Of a stretch of 64,000 bases of DNA, positions 17,457-26,150 are shown in pieces; position 1 is the stretch's first letter; every line of letters begins with the position of its first letter. The stretch is from Fibrobacterota bacterium (GTDB lineage Bacteria > Fibrobacterota > Chitinivibrionia > Chitinivibrionales > Chitinispirillaceae). The notes under the pieces were generated by a model. That model was not told the origin of the DNA. It saw only the letters and a list, made by a program, of their open reading frames with translations, and made no database searches. The DNA is taken from the NCBI GenBank assembly GCA_023459055.1, contig JAEWVR010000026.1, positions 115,976 to 179,975 on the forward strand, given 5' to 3'. The position numbers and the translations under genes are program-made.

Positions 17457-18143
17457 ATGAAAGATATTCCTGAAGAAGTGCGGAAAAAGGTAATTGATGG
17501 TTATGTGATTGATGAAAAGGGAAATTGGGTTACGATAAATGATAAGGTCGAACGTGAACGAAGTTTCATGATGCACCTTGAAGCGGGTGAGGTCCTGTAT
17601 GATGGAAAGTGGACTAAAATAGCGGATGCAAAAAAAATGGAAGACGAAAAACAGGCAAATGTTAAAAAACAGGCAAATTCTTTCTTTGCTGTGGGTAAAT
17701 ATACCGAACTTGAAGAAACAATAAATTTACAAAATGCAGAAAAAGGTCAGTCAATGATTCCAAACAGCACAAATATGCCAGCTCCTTCTAAAACTAAATT
17801 TGGATTTCCGGTGCCAGAAGCCGAAGAAGAGACAAAATACCTTGAGATTAAGCGTAGCACTGTTGATTATTATAAGAATAATCATCGCGAATCAGACCCT
17901 AATGAGTATCTTGAGGAAACGATGTCGTTTGATATGAAATCAATTATTGAACCAAACAACAATAATTATACATCATTGTCAAATAATAAGGCGTCATCAG
18001 GTCGGAATTCCAAAGAAGTTTACAATGTGGCGGACAGTTGGGAACGTGAGAGGAAAAGAAAACAATTACTTTTCTTCTCTGTTTCATTTACAATAGCGTT
18101 ATTCGCGATAGTCGGTGCAGTGGCGCTGGCATTTCTGTTGTAG
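17457..18143 (+). CDS. C-tail-anchored membrane protein of unknown function
   Basis: 228 residues with no signal peptide and one hydrophobic helix at the extreme C-terminus (LLFFSVSFTIALFAIVGAVALAFLL), preceded by a basic stretch (WERERKRKQ). This would leave the whole protein in the cytoplasm, anchored by its tail. The N-terminus repeats a short pattern (DEKGNWVTI and YDGKWTKI). The middle is polar and rich in Asn and Ser. It starts 15 bases after the TPR-like gene with AAGGAA upstream, so the two products likely act together at the membrane. Confidence 0.75.
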   Translation: MKDIPEEVRKKVIDGYVIDEKGNWVTINDKVERERSFMMHLEAGEVLYDGKWTKIADAKKMEDEKQANVKKQANSFFAVGKYTELEETINLQNAEKGQSMIPNSTNMPAPSKTKFGFPVPEAEEETKYLEIKRSTVDYYKNNHRESDPNEYLEETMSFDMKSIIEPNNNNYTSLSNNKASSGRNSKEVYNVADSWERERKRKQLLFFSVSFTIALFAIVGAVALAFLL

Positions 18144-18300
18144 CAGGAAAGTGACATTTGGGTGTATAGGTGCATAAGGGTAAATCAAACCAAGTGTTGA
18201 TTACCTTGTATCTTGATCAATGTATCTTAAACCTGACCTGTTGGTATTATTATTACAAGTTGTTATCTTAATCCGCGATATTTGTAATGTTGGTTCATTC

Positions 18301-19158
18301 ATGTTGTATTTGACAAATCGCATACTTAAAATAAGTATTCTTCACCCTGAAAATGATCTTCAGTATCTTGGTTCGAGGTATTGCAGGGGGGGGTATATAT
18401 GGCAAATTGACAGCGTGGAACATGGCCCATTATTCTCCGGACCAAAATTTCCTGATTCTCATCCACCAGTCTTTGATGGTCAGGGAATACCGGATGTTTT
18501 TGAGACTGCTATTGGAAGTGCCGTTTCAAACGTTGGAGAGAGTGTGCATGTCATCGGTGTCGGTGATGTTCTCAGGTCAAGTGAGACAACACCGTTTCAT
18601 GTCAGATGGAATCCGATTGTTGTAGCACCGTGTCAATGGCAAATTGTTGTGAATTCAGATTTTATAGAGATGTCAACCAGCGCGGAGTTTAAAGGGTACA
18701 GGTATTATTTGACAAAAAGAGTTGTTCTTGAGGGCTCCGGATGCACGTTAATGGCGAATATATATAACACTGGTATTCTTCCAATTCCCGTGCGATGGTT
18801 TGTGCATCCTTTTTTTCCTCTGAATAACGGAAATGTTTCCTGCCATCTTTCCTTGCCGTTGACAATTCCTGATAATCCAGGATTTAAAAATTGTGACAAC
18901 CATCTGAGTATGGTACACTCCTTTGACTGGAAAATGGGGTGTTATAGAACAACTTCAGTACCGTGGAATAAGCCGGTTTCTATTAGTATAAAACATTCTT
19001 TGGTAAAAGATATTACCATGAAGACATCTTATGGTTTATCATGGTTGCCTGTTTGGGCAAATGAGAATGCTTTTTCAATTGAACCGTTTTTTTCAAAGTT
19101 TCTGATTCCTCATGAATCTGTAGAGTGGAATGTTACTTTTACATTTTCTAAATTATGA
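18301..19158 (+). CDS. Galactose mutarotase-fold protein
   Basis: A beta-sandwich protein resembling the aldose 1-epimerase/galactose mutarotase superfamily: RYCRGGYIWQID near the N-terminus, GIPDVFE, a histidine in RWFVHPFFPL, and SIEPFFSKF near the end. Such proteins bind or isomerise sugars. The classical catalytic pair cannot be confirmed from sequence alone. I start at ATG 18301, where homology begins; an ATG at 18220 would add 27 hydrophobic residues that do not look like a proper signal. The stop codon lies inside a 14-bp stem shared with the convergent pot operon. Confidence 0.65.
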   Translation: MLYLTNRILKISILHPENDLQYLGSRYCRGGYIWQIDSVEHGPLFSGPKFPDSHPPVFDGQGIPDVFETAIGSAVSNVGESVHVIGVGDVLRSSETTPFHVRWNPIVVAPCQWQIVVNSDFIEMSTSAEFKGYRYYLTKRVVLEGSGCTLMANIYNTGILPIPVRWFVHPFFPLNNGNVSCHLSLPLTIPDNPGFKNCDNHLSMVHSFDWKMGCYRTTSVPWNKPVSISIKHSLVKDITMKTSYGLSWLPVWANENAFSIEPFFSKFLIPHESVEWNVTFTFSKL

Positions 19159-19181
19159 GCCAAAATATGGCTCATAATTTA
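19149..19181. terminator. Bidirectional hairpin between convergent genes
   Basis: A perfect 14-bp stem (19149-19162 with 19168-19181) around a five-base loop. It includes the stop codon of the mutarotase-like gene and lies about 50 bases beyond potD. T-rich sequence is limited to the stem base, so it is an atypical but likely bidirectional terminator. Confidence 0.65.
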
Positions 19182-19229
19182 CGTTGAAAAAAGGTAGTCT
19201 GGTGAATCGTTGTTTGTTGTCTGAAATAA

Positions 19230-20282
19230 TTATTTCCCGATTCTGATTTCATTCCATATAGAATTGTAAAGCTCTAGATATTGTCCGAGATCTTCTTTAA
19301 ACTCAGAATTTACAAGGTCAGTTATTTCGTAGTTTGGTGTTACTTTGCGTATGGCTCTTGCCGGTACATTTATTGATGGCAGCATAAGGAAGTCAACTAC
19401 CTGAGCGAAGATTTCCGGTTCGTGAATGAAGTTCATAAATTTATAGGCAAGCTCCTTGTTTTTTGCATCCTTAAGCAGTACCATGTTGTCCATGTACATA
19501 GCGCTGCCTTCTTTCGGGATGAAAAACTCGACATCCTTACGTTGACTGGAATCAAGTTCAAGGAATACGTTTTCTGCATAACCATGAACAGCATAAAACT
19601 CTCCGGCGGCAAATCCTTTTGCGAATGCTTCGGCATCAAATTTAACTATGTTTTCGCGCCATTTAAGAACAACGTTTTTGGCTTTTGCAAGTTCATCCGG
19701 ATTTGTCGTATTTACAGAGTAACCAAGTGTTTTAAGCGCTCCTCCAAGTACTTCCCTCATGTCATCAAGAAGGGTTACTCTTCCTTTAAGTTCTTTTTTG
19801 TAAAAAATGGACCAGCTTTTTTCATAAGTACCAACCAGCTTTCTGTTTACAGTTATACCCGCTGCGCCCATGATGTATGGAACACTGTGTGTACAACCCT
19901 GATCATACGTGATCTTTTTAAGTACCGATGTATCAAGATTGGAAAAGTTTGGAATTTTTGATTTGTCAATAGAGTCAATCATTTTTTCCCGGATCATGAT
20001 TGAAACATAATCTCCTGATGGAAACACGATATCGTATCCGGTTCCACCAGCTTTTAATTTTGCAAACATCTCTTCATTTGATGCATACATGTCATAGATA
20101 ATCGTTGCGTTAAAACGTTTTTCAAATTCTCTGAGCACTGCATCAGGAATGTAGTAAGTCCAGTTGTAGATGTAGAGTTTCTGTTTATCTGTCCCTGATG
20201 TTTGTACAGAGTCGCTTTTTTTACTGCAACTTGCAATTACAAGAAGACAGGCAACCATGGTAAGAATGAGAGCGCGAATCAT
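19230..20282 (-). CDS. potD: Spermidine/putrescine-binding lipoprotein PotD
   Basis: Substrate-binding protein for polyamine import. It has a lipoprotein signal (LLVIASC, Cys19), then the PotD/PotF-type opening KLYIYNWTYYIPDAVLREFE, the YDIVFPSGDY segment and AAGITVNRKLVG. Lipidation means it is tethered to a membrane rather than free as in E. coli. An excellent ribosome site (AAGGAGG) precedes the ATG. It is last in the potABCD order on this strand, 15 bases after potC. The family also includes other cationic-solute binders, so exact specificity is inferred from the neighbours. Confidence 0.92.
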   Translation of the reverse strand: MIRALILTMVACLLVIASCSKKSDSVQTSGTDKQKLYIYNWTYYIPDAVLREFEKRFNATIIYDMYASNEEMFAKLKAGGTGYDIVFPSGDYVSIMIREKMIDSIDKSKIPNFSNLDTSVLKKITYDQGCTHSVPYIMGAAGITVNRKLVGTYEKSWSIFYKKELKGRVTLLDDMREVLGGALKTLGYSVNTTNPDELAKAKNVVLKWRENIVKFDAEAFAKGFAAGEFYAVHGYAENVFLELDSSQRKDVEFFIPKEGSAMYMDNMVLLKDAKNKELAYKFMNFIHEPEIFAQVVDFLMLPSINVPARAIRKVTPNYEITDLVNSEFKEDLGQYLELYNSIWNEIRIGK

Positions 20283-20297
20283 ATCCCCTCCTTAAAA

Positions 20298-21080
20298 TTA
20301 TTTGTGAACAAGATACTTTAAAATGTTTCTGGTTGAGAAAGCTACAATAATGGTTCCTGCAATAATAACGACAGATAGTGAATTGATGACCGGAGAAACG
20401 CCGAATCGGATCATTGAATAAACGTGGAGTGGAAGTGTTGATGAACCCGGACCGGCAACAAAGAAGGTTATAACAAAATCCTCAAGCGAAAGTGTTACTG
20501 CCATCAGGAAACCGGAGGCGATGCCGGGGAATGTAACCGGAATAATGACTTTTAATAAAGTGTCAATTTCGGTAGCTCCAAGATCATACGCTGCTTCAAT
20601 AATCGAAAAGTCAAACTCTTCAAGGCGGGCCATGACAATTAATAAAACAAATGGAATATTAAATGTCGTATGTGCCAGAAGTATTGTAAGTAAACTTAGT
20701 TTTAATTTAATACCTGCAAAAAATATCAAAAGTGACACACCAATAATAATTTCCGGTAAAACAAGCGGCATAAACGTTGCGACCTGAAGTACCTTTTTGA
20801 ATTTGAAGTTATACCAGTATATTCCGATTGCACCCAGCGTTCCTATAGTTGTTGCGATAGTTGCGGATGTCAATGCAATAACCGCACTGTTTCCGAATGA
20901 CTGCCACAAAGTTCGTGAGTTGAAAAACAGCTCTTTATACCAATGAAGTGAAAATCCGGACCAGTTCATTGTTTTGGAACTGTTGAATGAGAACAGAATA
21001 AGGATAATTAAAGGTAAATAGAAAAAAATCAGTGTAACAGTAAACATGACCGGAGAGAATGTTGCCTTTTTCGCACTCAT
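20298..21080 (-). CDS. potC: Polyamine ABC transporter permease PotC
   Basis: Inner-membrane permease with six hydrophobic segments and the coupling loop EAAYDLGATEIDTLLKV that contacts the ATPase. Residues 1-33 contain the first helix (PVMFTVTLIFFYLPLIILILF). It overlaps the end of potB by four bases (ATGA), so translation is coupled. The length of 260 residues is standard for PotC. It pairs with PotB to form the channel for spermidine or putrescine. Confidence 0.93.
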   Translation of the reverse strand: MSAKKATFSPVMFTVTLIFFYLPLIILILFSFNSSKTMNWSGFSLHWYKELFFNSRTLWQSFGNSAVIALTSATIATTIGTLGAIGIYWYNFKFKKVLQVATFMPLVLPEIIIGVSLLIFFAGIKLKLSLLTILLAHTTFNIPFVLLIVMARLEEFDFSIIEAAYDLGATEIDTLLKVIIPVTFPGIASGFLMAVTLSLEDFVITFFVAGPGSSTLPLHVYSMIRFGVSPVINSLSVVIIAGTIIVAFSTRNILKYLVHK

Positions 21081-21946
21081 GATTCCCCCTTGTCGGTAAC
21101 AGAAATTTTCCTGACAGATTCTGTTGCGTTTTTGTTAAGCTGCATAAAAAGGACAACACCCAAGGTGGTTACAATAGTGAGTACAACAGAGATTGATGAC
21201 GCAAGGGGCCAGTTTCGTGTAATTGTCAATTCGCGTGCTATTATGTTGCCAAGCATGAGTGAATCACTTCCCCCCATGATCTGAGGAATAGCATAGGAAC
21301 CAAATGATGGTATAAATGTAAAAAGAATAGCTGTCGTGATACCGCCGCGAATGTTTGGTAGTAATACTTTAAAGGTTGCCTGGCGTTTAGAAGCGCCAAG
21401 GTCCCGGGCTGCTTCAAGCAGTGAAAAATCAAATTTCTCAATTGACGAATATAGCGGTAGAATTGCAAATGGCAAATAGGTATATGCGGTTACGAGAATA
21501 ACTGCATATTTATTGTAAAGAAATTGTATGTGTGCATCAATAAGCCCGGTTGACAGAAGAATGCTGTTGAGAAATCCATTGTTCCCGAGAATTGCTATCC
21601 ATGCATAAATCCGAATAAGAAAGTTTGTCCAGAATGGAATAATAATTAATAGCAATAGTAAATTTTTATATTTACTCCGCGCAATATAGTAGGATGCTGG
21701 AAGTGCGAGGAAAACCATTAATACTGTTGCACTGGTGGCTATCAGGAATGTTGTAAAAGTAACTCTGAGAAAAACAGGATTTGAAAGTGATTTGTAGGCG
21801 TCAAGGCTGAATTTAAAAACAACACCACCGTACAGACCTTTCTGCATAAAACTGTATGTGAAAATAATCATAAGTGGTACAACAAAGAATAGTGCTACCC
21901 AGACGGAAACCGGCATGGCATAGAGAGGTCCCGGATTTTTTCTCAC
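21077..21946 (-). CDS. potB: Polyamine ABC transporter permease PotB
   Basis: Inner-membrane permease with six hydrophobic segments and the ATPase-coupling loop EAARDLGASKRQATFKVLLP. The start is GTG, overlapping the potA stop as GTGA. The opening PLYAMPVSVWVALFFVVPLM and the PQIMGGSDSLMLGNII stretch are typical of PotB. It forms a heterodimer with PotC. Confidence 0.93.
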   Translation of the reverse strand: MRKNPGPLYAMPVSVWVALFFVVPLMIIFTYSFMQKGLYGGVVFKFSLDAYKSLSNPVFLRVTFTTFLIATSATVLMVFLALPASYYIARSKYKNLLLLLIIIPFWTNFLIRIYAWIAILGNNGFLNSILLSTGLIDAHIQFLYNKYAVILVTAYTYLPFAILPLYSSIEKFDFSLLEAARDLGASKRQATFKVLLPNIRGGITTAILFTFIPSFGSYAIPQIMGGSDSLMLGNIIARELTITRNWPLASSISVVLTIVTTLGVVLFMQLNKNATESVRKISVTDKGES

Positions 21947-23058
21947 TGTGGCTCAACCTCCACAATAAAACCATCATTAGGATACCACCACATGTAAACC
22001 GGATCTTTCCATTTTATAGGTTTTTCATCCATAAAGAAACGTACATGCTGCTTGAATACCATGAAGACATGGTTGCATCCATGAATATTAACAAAAAATT
22101 TACTTTGAAACCCTGTGTAAATGACTTCATCAACAAATCCCTGAAGTACATTGATACCCTGGCTGGATTCAGTCGGTTTTTCGATACTGATCTTGACTTT
22201 TTCTGGACGAATCGTAACTTTAACATGGTCACCAATGCCTGCAGGCTTGTCAAGGTATACTTCCAGAGATCCAATGTTTTCTATATTAATGAGAGCATGT
22301 TTTTCGTCAAGTAGTTTAGTAACAGTGCCCTTGAAATAATTCGTTTCACCAATAAATTTTGCAACAAAACTATTTGCAGGGCTTTCATAGATTTCAAAAG
22401 GTGTACCGATTTGCAGTACTTTGCCTTCACTCATGACTGCGACGCGATCGGAAACGCTTAATGCTTCCTGCTGGTCGTGTGTAACATAGATGAATGTAAT
22501 TCCGATTTTGTCATGAATTGCATCAAGTTCAATTAACATGTGCTGCCTTAGTTTTGCATCAAGCGCAGACAGTGGTTCATCAAGAAGAAGAACACTTGGT
22601 TCATTGATTAGGGCCCGTGCTATTGACACTCTCTGCTTTTGGCCACCGGATAATTGAGCCGGGAACTTGCGCCCCTCATTTGGAAGCTTTACAAGTTCGA
22701 GATATTCGTTAACTTTTTCCTGAATCTGCCTTTCGGGAAGTTTTTTTAAATGAAGTGGAAACGCTACGTTATCAAATACTGTCAGATGCGGAAAAAGTGC
22801 ATAATTTTGAAACACTGTATTTACATGACGCTTATTTGCGGGGAGCGGGACTACATTGGTATCATCAAGAAAAACCACACCGTTTCCGGGATCTTCAAAT
22901 CCTGCAATTATACGTAAAAGCGTTGTTTTACCACATCCGGAAGGCCCGAGGAGAGAGAAAAATTCCCCTTTTTTTATTTCGAAAGAAACATTCTGAATTG
23001 CTTTAAAATTGCCAAAATTCTTGGAAACATTACTAACCCGGACACTACTGCCCTTCAC
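21943..23058 (-). CDS. potA: Polyamine ABC transporter ATPase PotA
   Basis: ATPase that drives the PotBC channel. Walker A GPSGCGKT, the Q loop VFQNYALFPHLTV, signature LSGGQKQR, Walker B LLLDEPLSALD and the switch histidine in YVTHDQQEA are all intact. The C-terminal part (about 240-371) is the TOBE-type regulatory region of polyamine and related importers. The start is GTG with GAGGAG at about 8 bases. It leads the potABCD operon, with the following genes overlapping or closely spaced. Confidence 0.95.
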   Translation of the reverse strand: MKGSSVRVSNVSKNFGNFKAIQNVSFEIKKGEFFSLLGPSGCGKTTLLRIIAGFEDPGNGVVFLDDTNVVPLPANKRHVNTVFQNYALFPHLTVFDNVAFPLHLKKLPERQIQEKVNEYLELVKLPNEGRKFPAQLSGGQKQRVSIARALINEPSVLLLDEPLSALDAKLRQHMLIELDAIHDKIGITFIYVTHDQQEALSVSDRVAVMSEGKVLQIGTPFEIYESPANSFVAKFIGETNYFKGTVTKLLDEKHALINIENIGSLEVYLDKPAGIGDHVKVTIRPEKVKISIEKPTESSQGINVLQGFVDEVIYTGFQSKFFVNIHGCNHVFMVFKQHVRFFMDEKPIKWKDPVYMWWYPNDGFIVEVEPQ

Positions 23059-23280
23059 AAATAATCTCCTCTGTGGTAATTGGTAGCATTATTGCTTTTC
23101 GTTCTTTATCAGGTATATACTCGACCTGAAGAAAATACGTTTTTTCCACAATGGAAACAAAAGTGATTTTTTAAAATTAAACAAACAGGTACAATAATTG
23201 GCGAAAACCGGAAGTACATCAGAGATTACACTGAACATACAACAAAAATGGCATTTCAACTATGCCTGCCACATCATGAG

Positions 23281-23748
23281 CTATGATTTTTCCGGCGTTT
23301 TCAATGAGACTTCCATAGCAAATTCACCCATCGGACACTCGAATGGTACGACAATTGTTGGAACTCCCCGCTGGGATGCAATGTGATGATCTTTTCCCAT
23401 GACAACTTTTGGCAATGAAATAGAAAGGTTATATTGTGTCAGGTGCTGTTTTGCATTACCTGCAATGATATTTGCGACCTCGCCTATGCAGTCAGCAACT
23501 TCGGCTCCAATAATTTTAATTTCCGTGCCGACAAGTGCGGATACAACTTTAAGTGCCATGATCTTAGGAAAACTCATGCATATCGATCCCTGAGCTTCTC
23601 CTGACAGTCCGATAATACCAGAGACATCGTAACTGTGAAGATTGTCATTTTTCAAAACAACCTTGCCGGGCTTTGCGTCAGTGTTAAGCATTTTCTTGAA
23701 TGTTTCAATTGTTGAAACGACAAATGGATTGATATACGCTACATCCAT
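23281..23748 (-). CDS. cheX: CheX-type chemotaxis phosphatase
   Basis: A 155-residue CheC/CheX-family protein that removes phosphate from CheY-P. The active-site pattern Asp86-x3-Glu90-x2-Asn93 lies in ADCIGEVANIIAGNAKQ, followed by a proline in SLPKVVMG as the family requires. A single phosphatase motif and the length fit CheX rather than the two-motif CheC. AAGGAG precedes the ATG. It stands alone upstream of the pot operon, without other che genes; the chemoreceptor at 55.5-57 kb may belong to the same network. Confidence 0.85.
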   Translation of the reverse strand: MDVAYINPFVVSTIETFKKMLNTDAKPGKVVLKNDNLHSYDVSGIIGLSGEAQGSICMSFPKIMALKVVSALVGTEIKIIGAEVADCIGEVANIIAGNAKQHLTQYNLSISLPKVVMGKDHHIASQRGVPTIVVPFECPMGEFAMEVSLKTPEKS

Positions 23749-24097
23749 TTTTGCTCCTTGAGAACTTTTAGGTTGCTATAGAATGTGAAAATTACTCAAT
23801 ATTTTAGAATTGTACATTGATTATATAAAGTCGACAAGGTAAAAGTTGATCCTATTATAATTGTTTCAATAAATAGTACATCATTTACCATGGTTTTATC
23901 TACAAGAGTAAATGATTCTCAAATTAAAATAACAATTCCATTTTTGAAAAACACATAATCTCAAAAACTGGGAAAAAAGCCATTTAGCAAGCTTTTTGAT
24001 GTGGCATGGAAATTGATTGTATTACATGTTCGCTTTCCCGGGAGTGGTAAGTAAGTATCTGAATTGTATACGTATTATTTTTATGAAGGAGGATTTT
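23749..24097. other. Intergenic region of about 350 bases
   Basis: AT-rich spacer between divergent cheX and the lamin-tail lipoprotein gene. It must hold promoters for both, but I see no clear consensus, hairpin or reading frame with coding features. Confidence 0.5.
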
Positions 24098-25357
24098 ATG
24101 TACGGTGTTAAACGTATAGTTACTGCTGTTTTGTGTTTTGCTGTTGTATTTTTTATGGGGTGCGGGAGGGATATGTCAAGTAATCCTGAGCATGAGAAAA
24201 AGGGGATGCTTGCAATAAATGTCCTTTTTGAAAGCGGTAGTCTGAAAAAACTTCTTGAGACAGCACAAACATCATTTGATAGCATGGTGGTTGAAATCAG
24301 TGGCAGCGATTTTCAGATGCTACGAAAGTCTATCCCTCTTGCTGCAGTATCTCCGGTGTTAAGTGATACAATCGTTAATATACCCGCAGGTGAAAACAGG
24401 GTTGTACGGGTTTACACAAAAGACAAATCAAATCAGGTACTGCATCAGGATTCATTAATAACCCAGACGGTACGTGTGGTTGCAGAAAATGTAACCGTAG
24501 TTTTTGTCAAGCTAAAGCCTGGCTCCGGATCGTTTTATTTACAAATTGCTAATGTGCCGGATACAGTTGATACTGTTGTTGCAGTTTTTAATACTGGTGC
24601 AAAAACCTGGACGTCATCGGTTAAACGTTCATCCAAGGTTCTGTTATCACTTGACAATATTCCTAACGAAACAACCGGAACATTAAGCGTATACGGCATA
24701 AATATACAAAAGGACACTCTTTACAGGGCGTCAACACAACTTACATATCTTCTGTCAAATACATCCACGGTGCATCTTTCGTTTCATACTCAACCGGGAA
24801 CGCTCGGATTAAACGTAACTATCACCCCGGCACCATCAACCATTATTTCGGCAAATATGGGCGTTTTTACATCTGATACTATAGAGACCGGAGAGGTTTT
24901 CATCACAGAAATCATGTATGCATCAAATGACTCGGAATATATTGAGTTGTATAATCCATCAACAATCGCAGCTTCGTATGATACGTTGTATATTGACATT
25001 GATGGTGAAATGCGTGCCCTGGCTAATGTAATCATTACCCCTAACGGATATTTTACAATCGGCAGACGCCAGCTTCCCTGGGTGAATGCTTCATTGAGTC
25101 CCGTCAGTTTTCTGGATCTGACACAGAATGGAAACTGGATTACGATCAGAAACCGGGCAAAGCAGGTAGTTGACAGAGTTGTATATACCGGAGTATCCAA
25201 TGCGCAGGAATGGTTACAGGTATCAGGGAAGCGGTCATTACAATTGCAGCCGGATCGATTCAGTGCTCAAATGAACAATTATGGTAAATGCTGGAGTGTA
25301 TCTCAGGGGCTTATTTCAGGTTCAACAAGTCAATACGGGTCACCGGGAAGTCTGTAG
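24098..25357 (+). CDS. Lipoprotein with C-terminal lamin-tail domain
   Basis: The start at 24098 is fixed by AAGGAGG directly upstream and gives a lipoprotein signal ending FFMGC. Residues about 25-260 are rich in beta strands and Thr/Ser/Val, resembling surface Ig-like modules. Residues about 270-400 match the lamin tail domain: VFITEIMYASNDSEYIELYN, then LTQNGNWITIRN and QVVDRVVYTG. In bacteria such domains occur on exported proteins, often attached to nucleases or surface proteins. No enzyme domain is visible. It probably sits on the cell surface or in the outer membrane; function unknown. Confidence 0.82.
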   Translation: MYGVKRIVTAVLCFAVVFFMGCGRDMSSNPEHEKKGMLAINVLFESGSLKKLLETAQTSFDSMVVEISGSDFQMLRKSIPLAAVSPVLSDTIVNIPAGENRVVRVYTKDKSNQVLHQDSLITQTVRVVAENVTVVFVKLKPGSGSFYLQIANVPDTVDTVVAVFNTGAKTWTSSVKRSSKVLLSLDNIPNETTGTLSVYGINIQKDTLYRASTQLTYLLSNTSTVHLSFHTQPGTLGLNVTITPAPSTIISANMGVFTSDTIETGEVFITEIMYASNDSEYIELYNPSTIAASYDTLYIDIDGEMRALANVIITPNGYFTIGRRQLPWVNASLSPVSFLDLTQNGNWITIRNRAKQVVDRVVYTGVSNAQEWLQVSGKRSLQLQPDRFSAQMNNYGKCWSVSQGLISGSTSQYGSPGSL

Positions 25358-25384
25358 TGTTTAAACTTACAATAGATTAAAATA

Positions 25385-25412
25385 AGGATGCCAGGTGTTT
25401 GCCTGGCATCCT
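25385..25412. terminator. Bidirectional terminator hairpin
   Basis: An 11-bp stem around a six-base loop, centred between the lamin-tail gene (stop 25357) and a small minus-strand gene (stop 25438). On the minus strand it is followed by TTATTTT. Its position suits termination of both convergent genes. Confidence 0.7.
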
Positions 25413-25437
25413 GGAAAAACGTTGTTATATTTTCTGA

Positions 25438-25620
25438 TCAGATGAGTTGAAGGAATTCATCAACAGATTTGGTAACATTTAAAGATATTGTCAGGTTAAT
25501 GATTTCATCGACAGAGATTATTGTTTCCCGCTCGGGACGTCCGCTTAAAAACGGTATTCTTGTCTTTACAAGATTTGCTGTTCCAACCGGTCTTTCGTCA
25601 ATTACATTTTTTTGTTCCAT
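25438..25620 (-). CDS. Small conserved-looking protein of 60 residues
   Basis: Sixty-residue acidic protein with no membrane segment; the second half (ISVDEIINLTISLNVTKSVDEFLQLI) looks like helices. A ribosome site (GGAG, 9 bases before the ATG) and the shared terminator just after its stop support a real gene. No family is recognised; small size and single-gene layout would fit a regulator or structural peptide. Confidence 0.55.
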   Translation of the reverse strand: MEQKNVIDERPVGTANLVKTRIPFLSGRPERETIISVDEIINLTISLNVTKSVDEFLQLI

Positions 25621-26150
25621 ACTAACACTCCAGTTGATTTTAATTGTTTATCTATAGATAAACAAAAGCAAATTGTATGCCACGTTGGTTTTTGGGTTAA
25701 ATGCTTATACGTTATAATTACAATATCGGTATAGATGTGTATCGTATTCAGAAAAAAGACACAAATGTATACATACTTTGTGTAAAAAAAGACAAGTGTG
25801 CTCATTTGTAGACATATATTGATGGTTCAAATCTGAATCGTACAATAATTTGTGTATCATAAAGCAACAATTGTCAGCTGATTTGTCTGAATTTCCAATA
25901 GTTGTAAAAAAGATTGAAAAAGTGTATTGTAAATTCTTTTTTAATATGTAAGATATTATTTAAAATTTATGCTAAATTAATACCTGATATGCAATCTTCA
26001 GGTTTTGAAAAAGACACCATGATATTCAACTCTGTATCAAAATCTAGTTTGAAGAATTCACGTGAATGCATGCGACAATCTGATCTCTGAATTACAAAAA
26101 ATTTTTCAGTTGTAAAAGTTAATCGGGTTTTTCATATATATTTATATATT
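25621..26150. other. Intergenic region of about 530 bases
   Basis: Strongly AT-rich spacer upstream of the giant exported protein and the divergent 60-residue gene. No coding frame or clear hairpin is visible. It probably carries the promoters for both genes. Confidence 0.5.
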
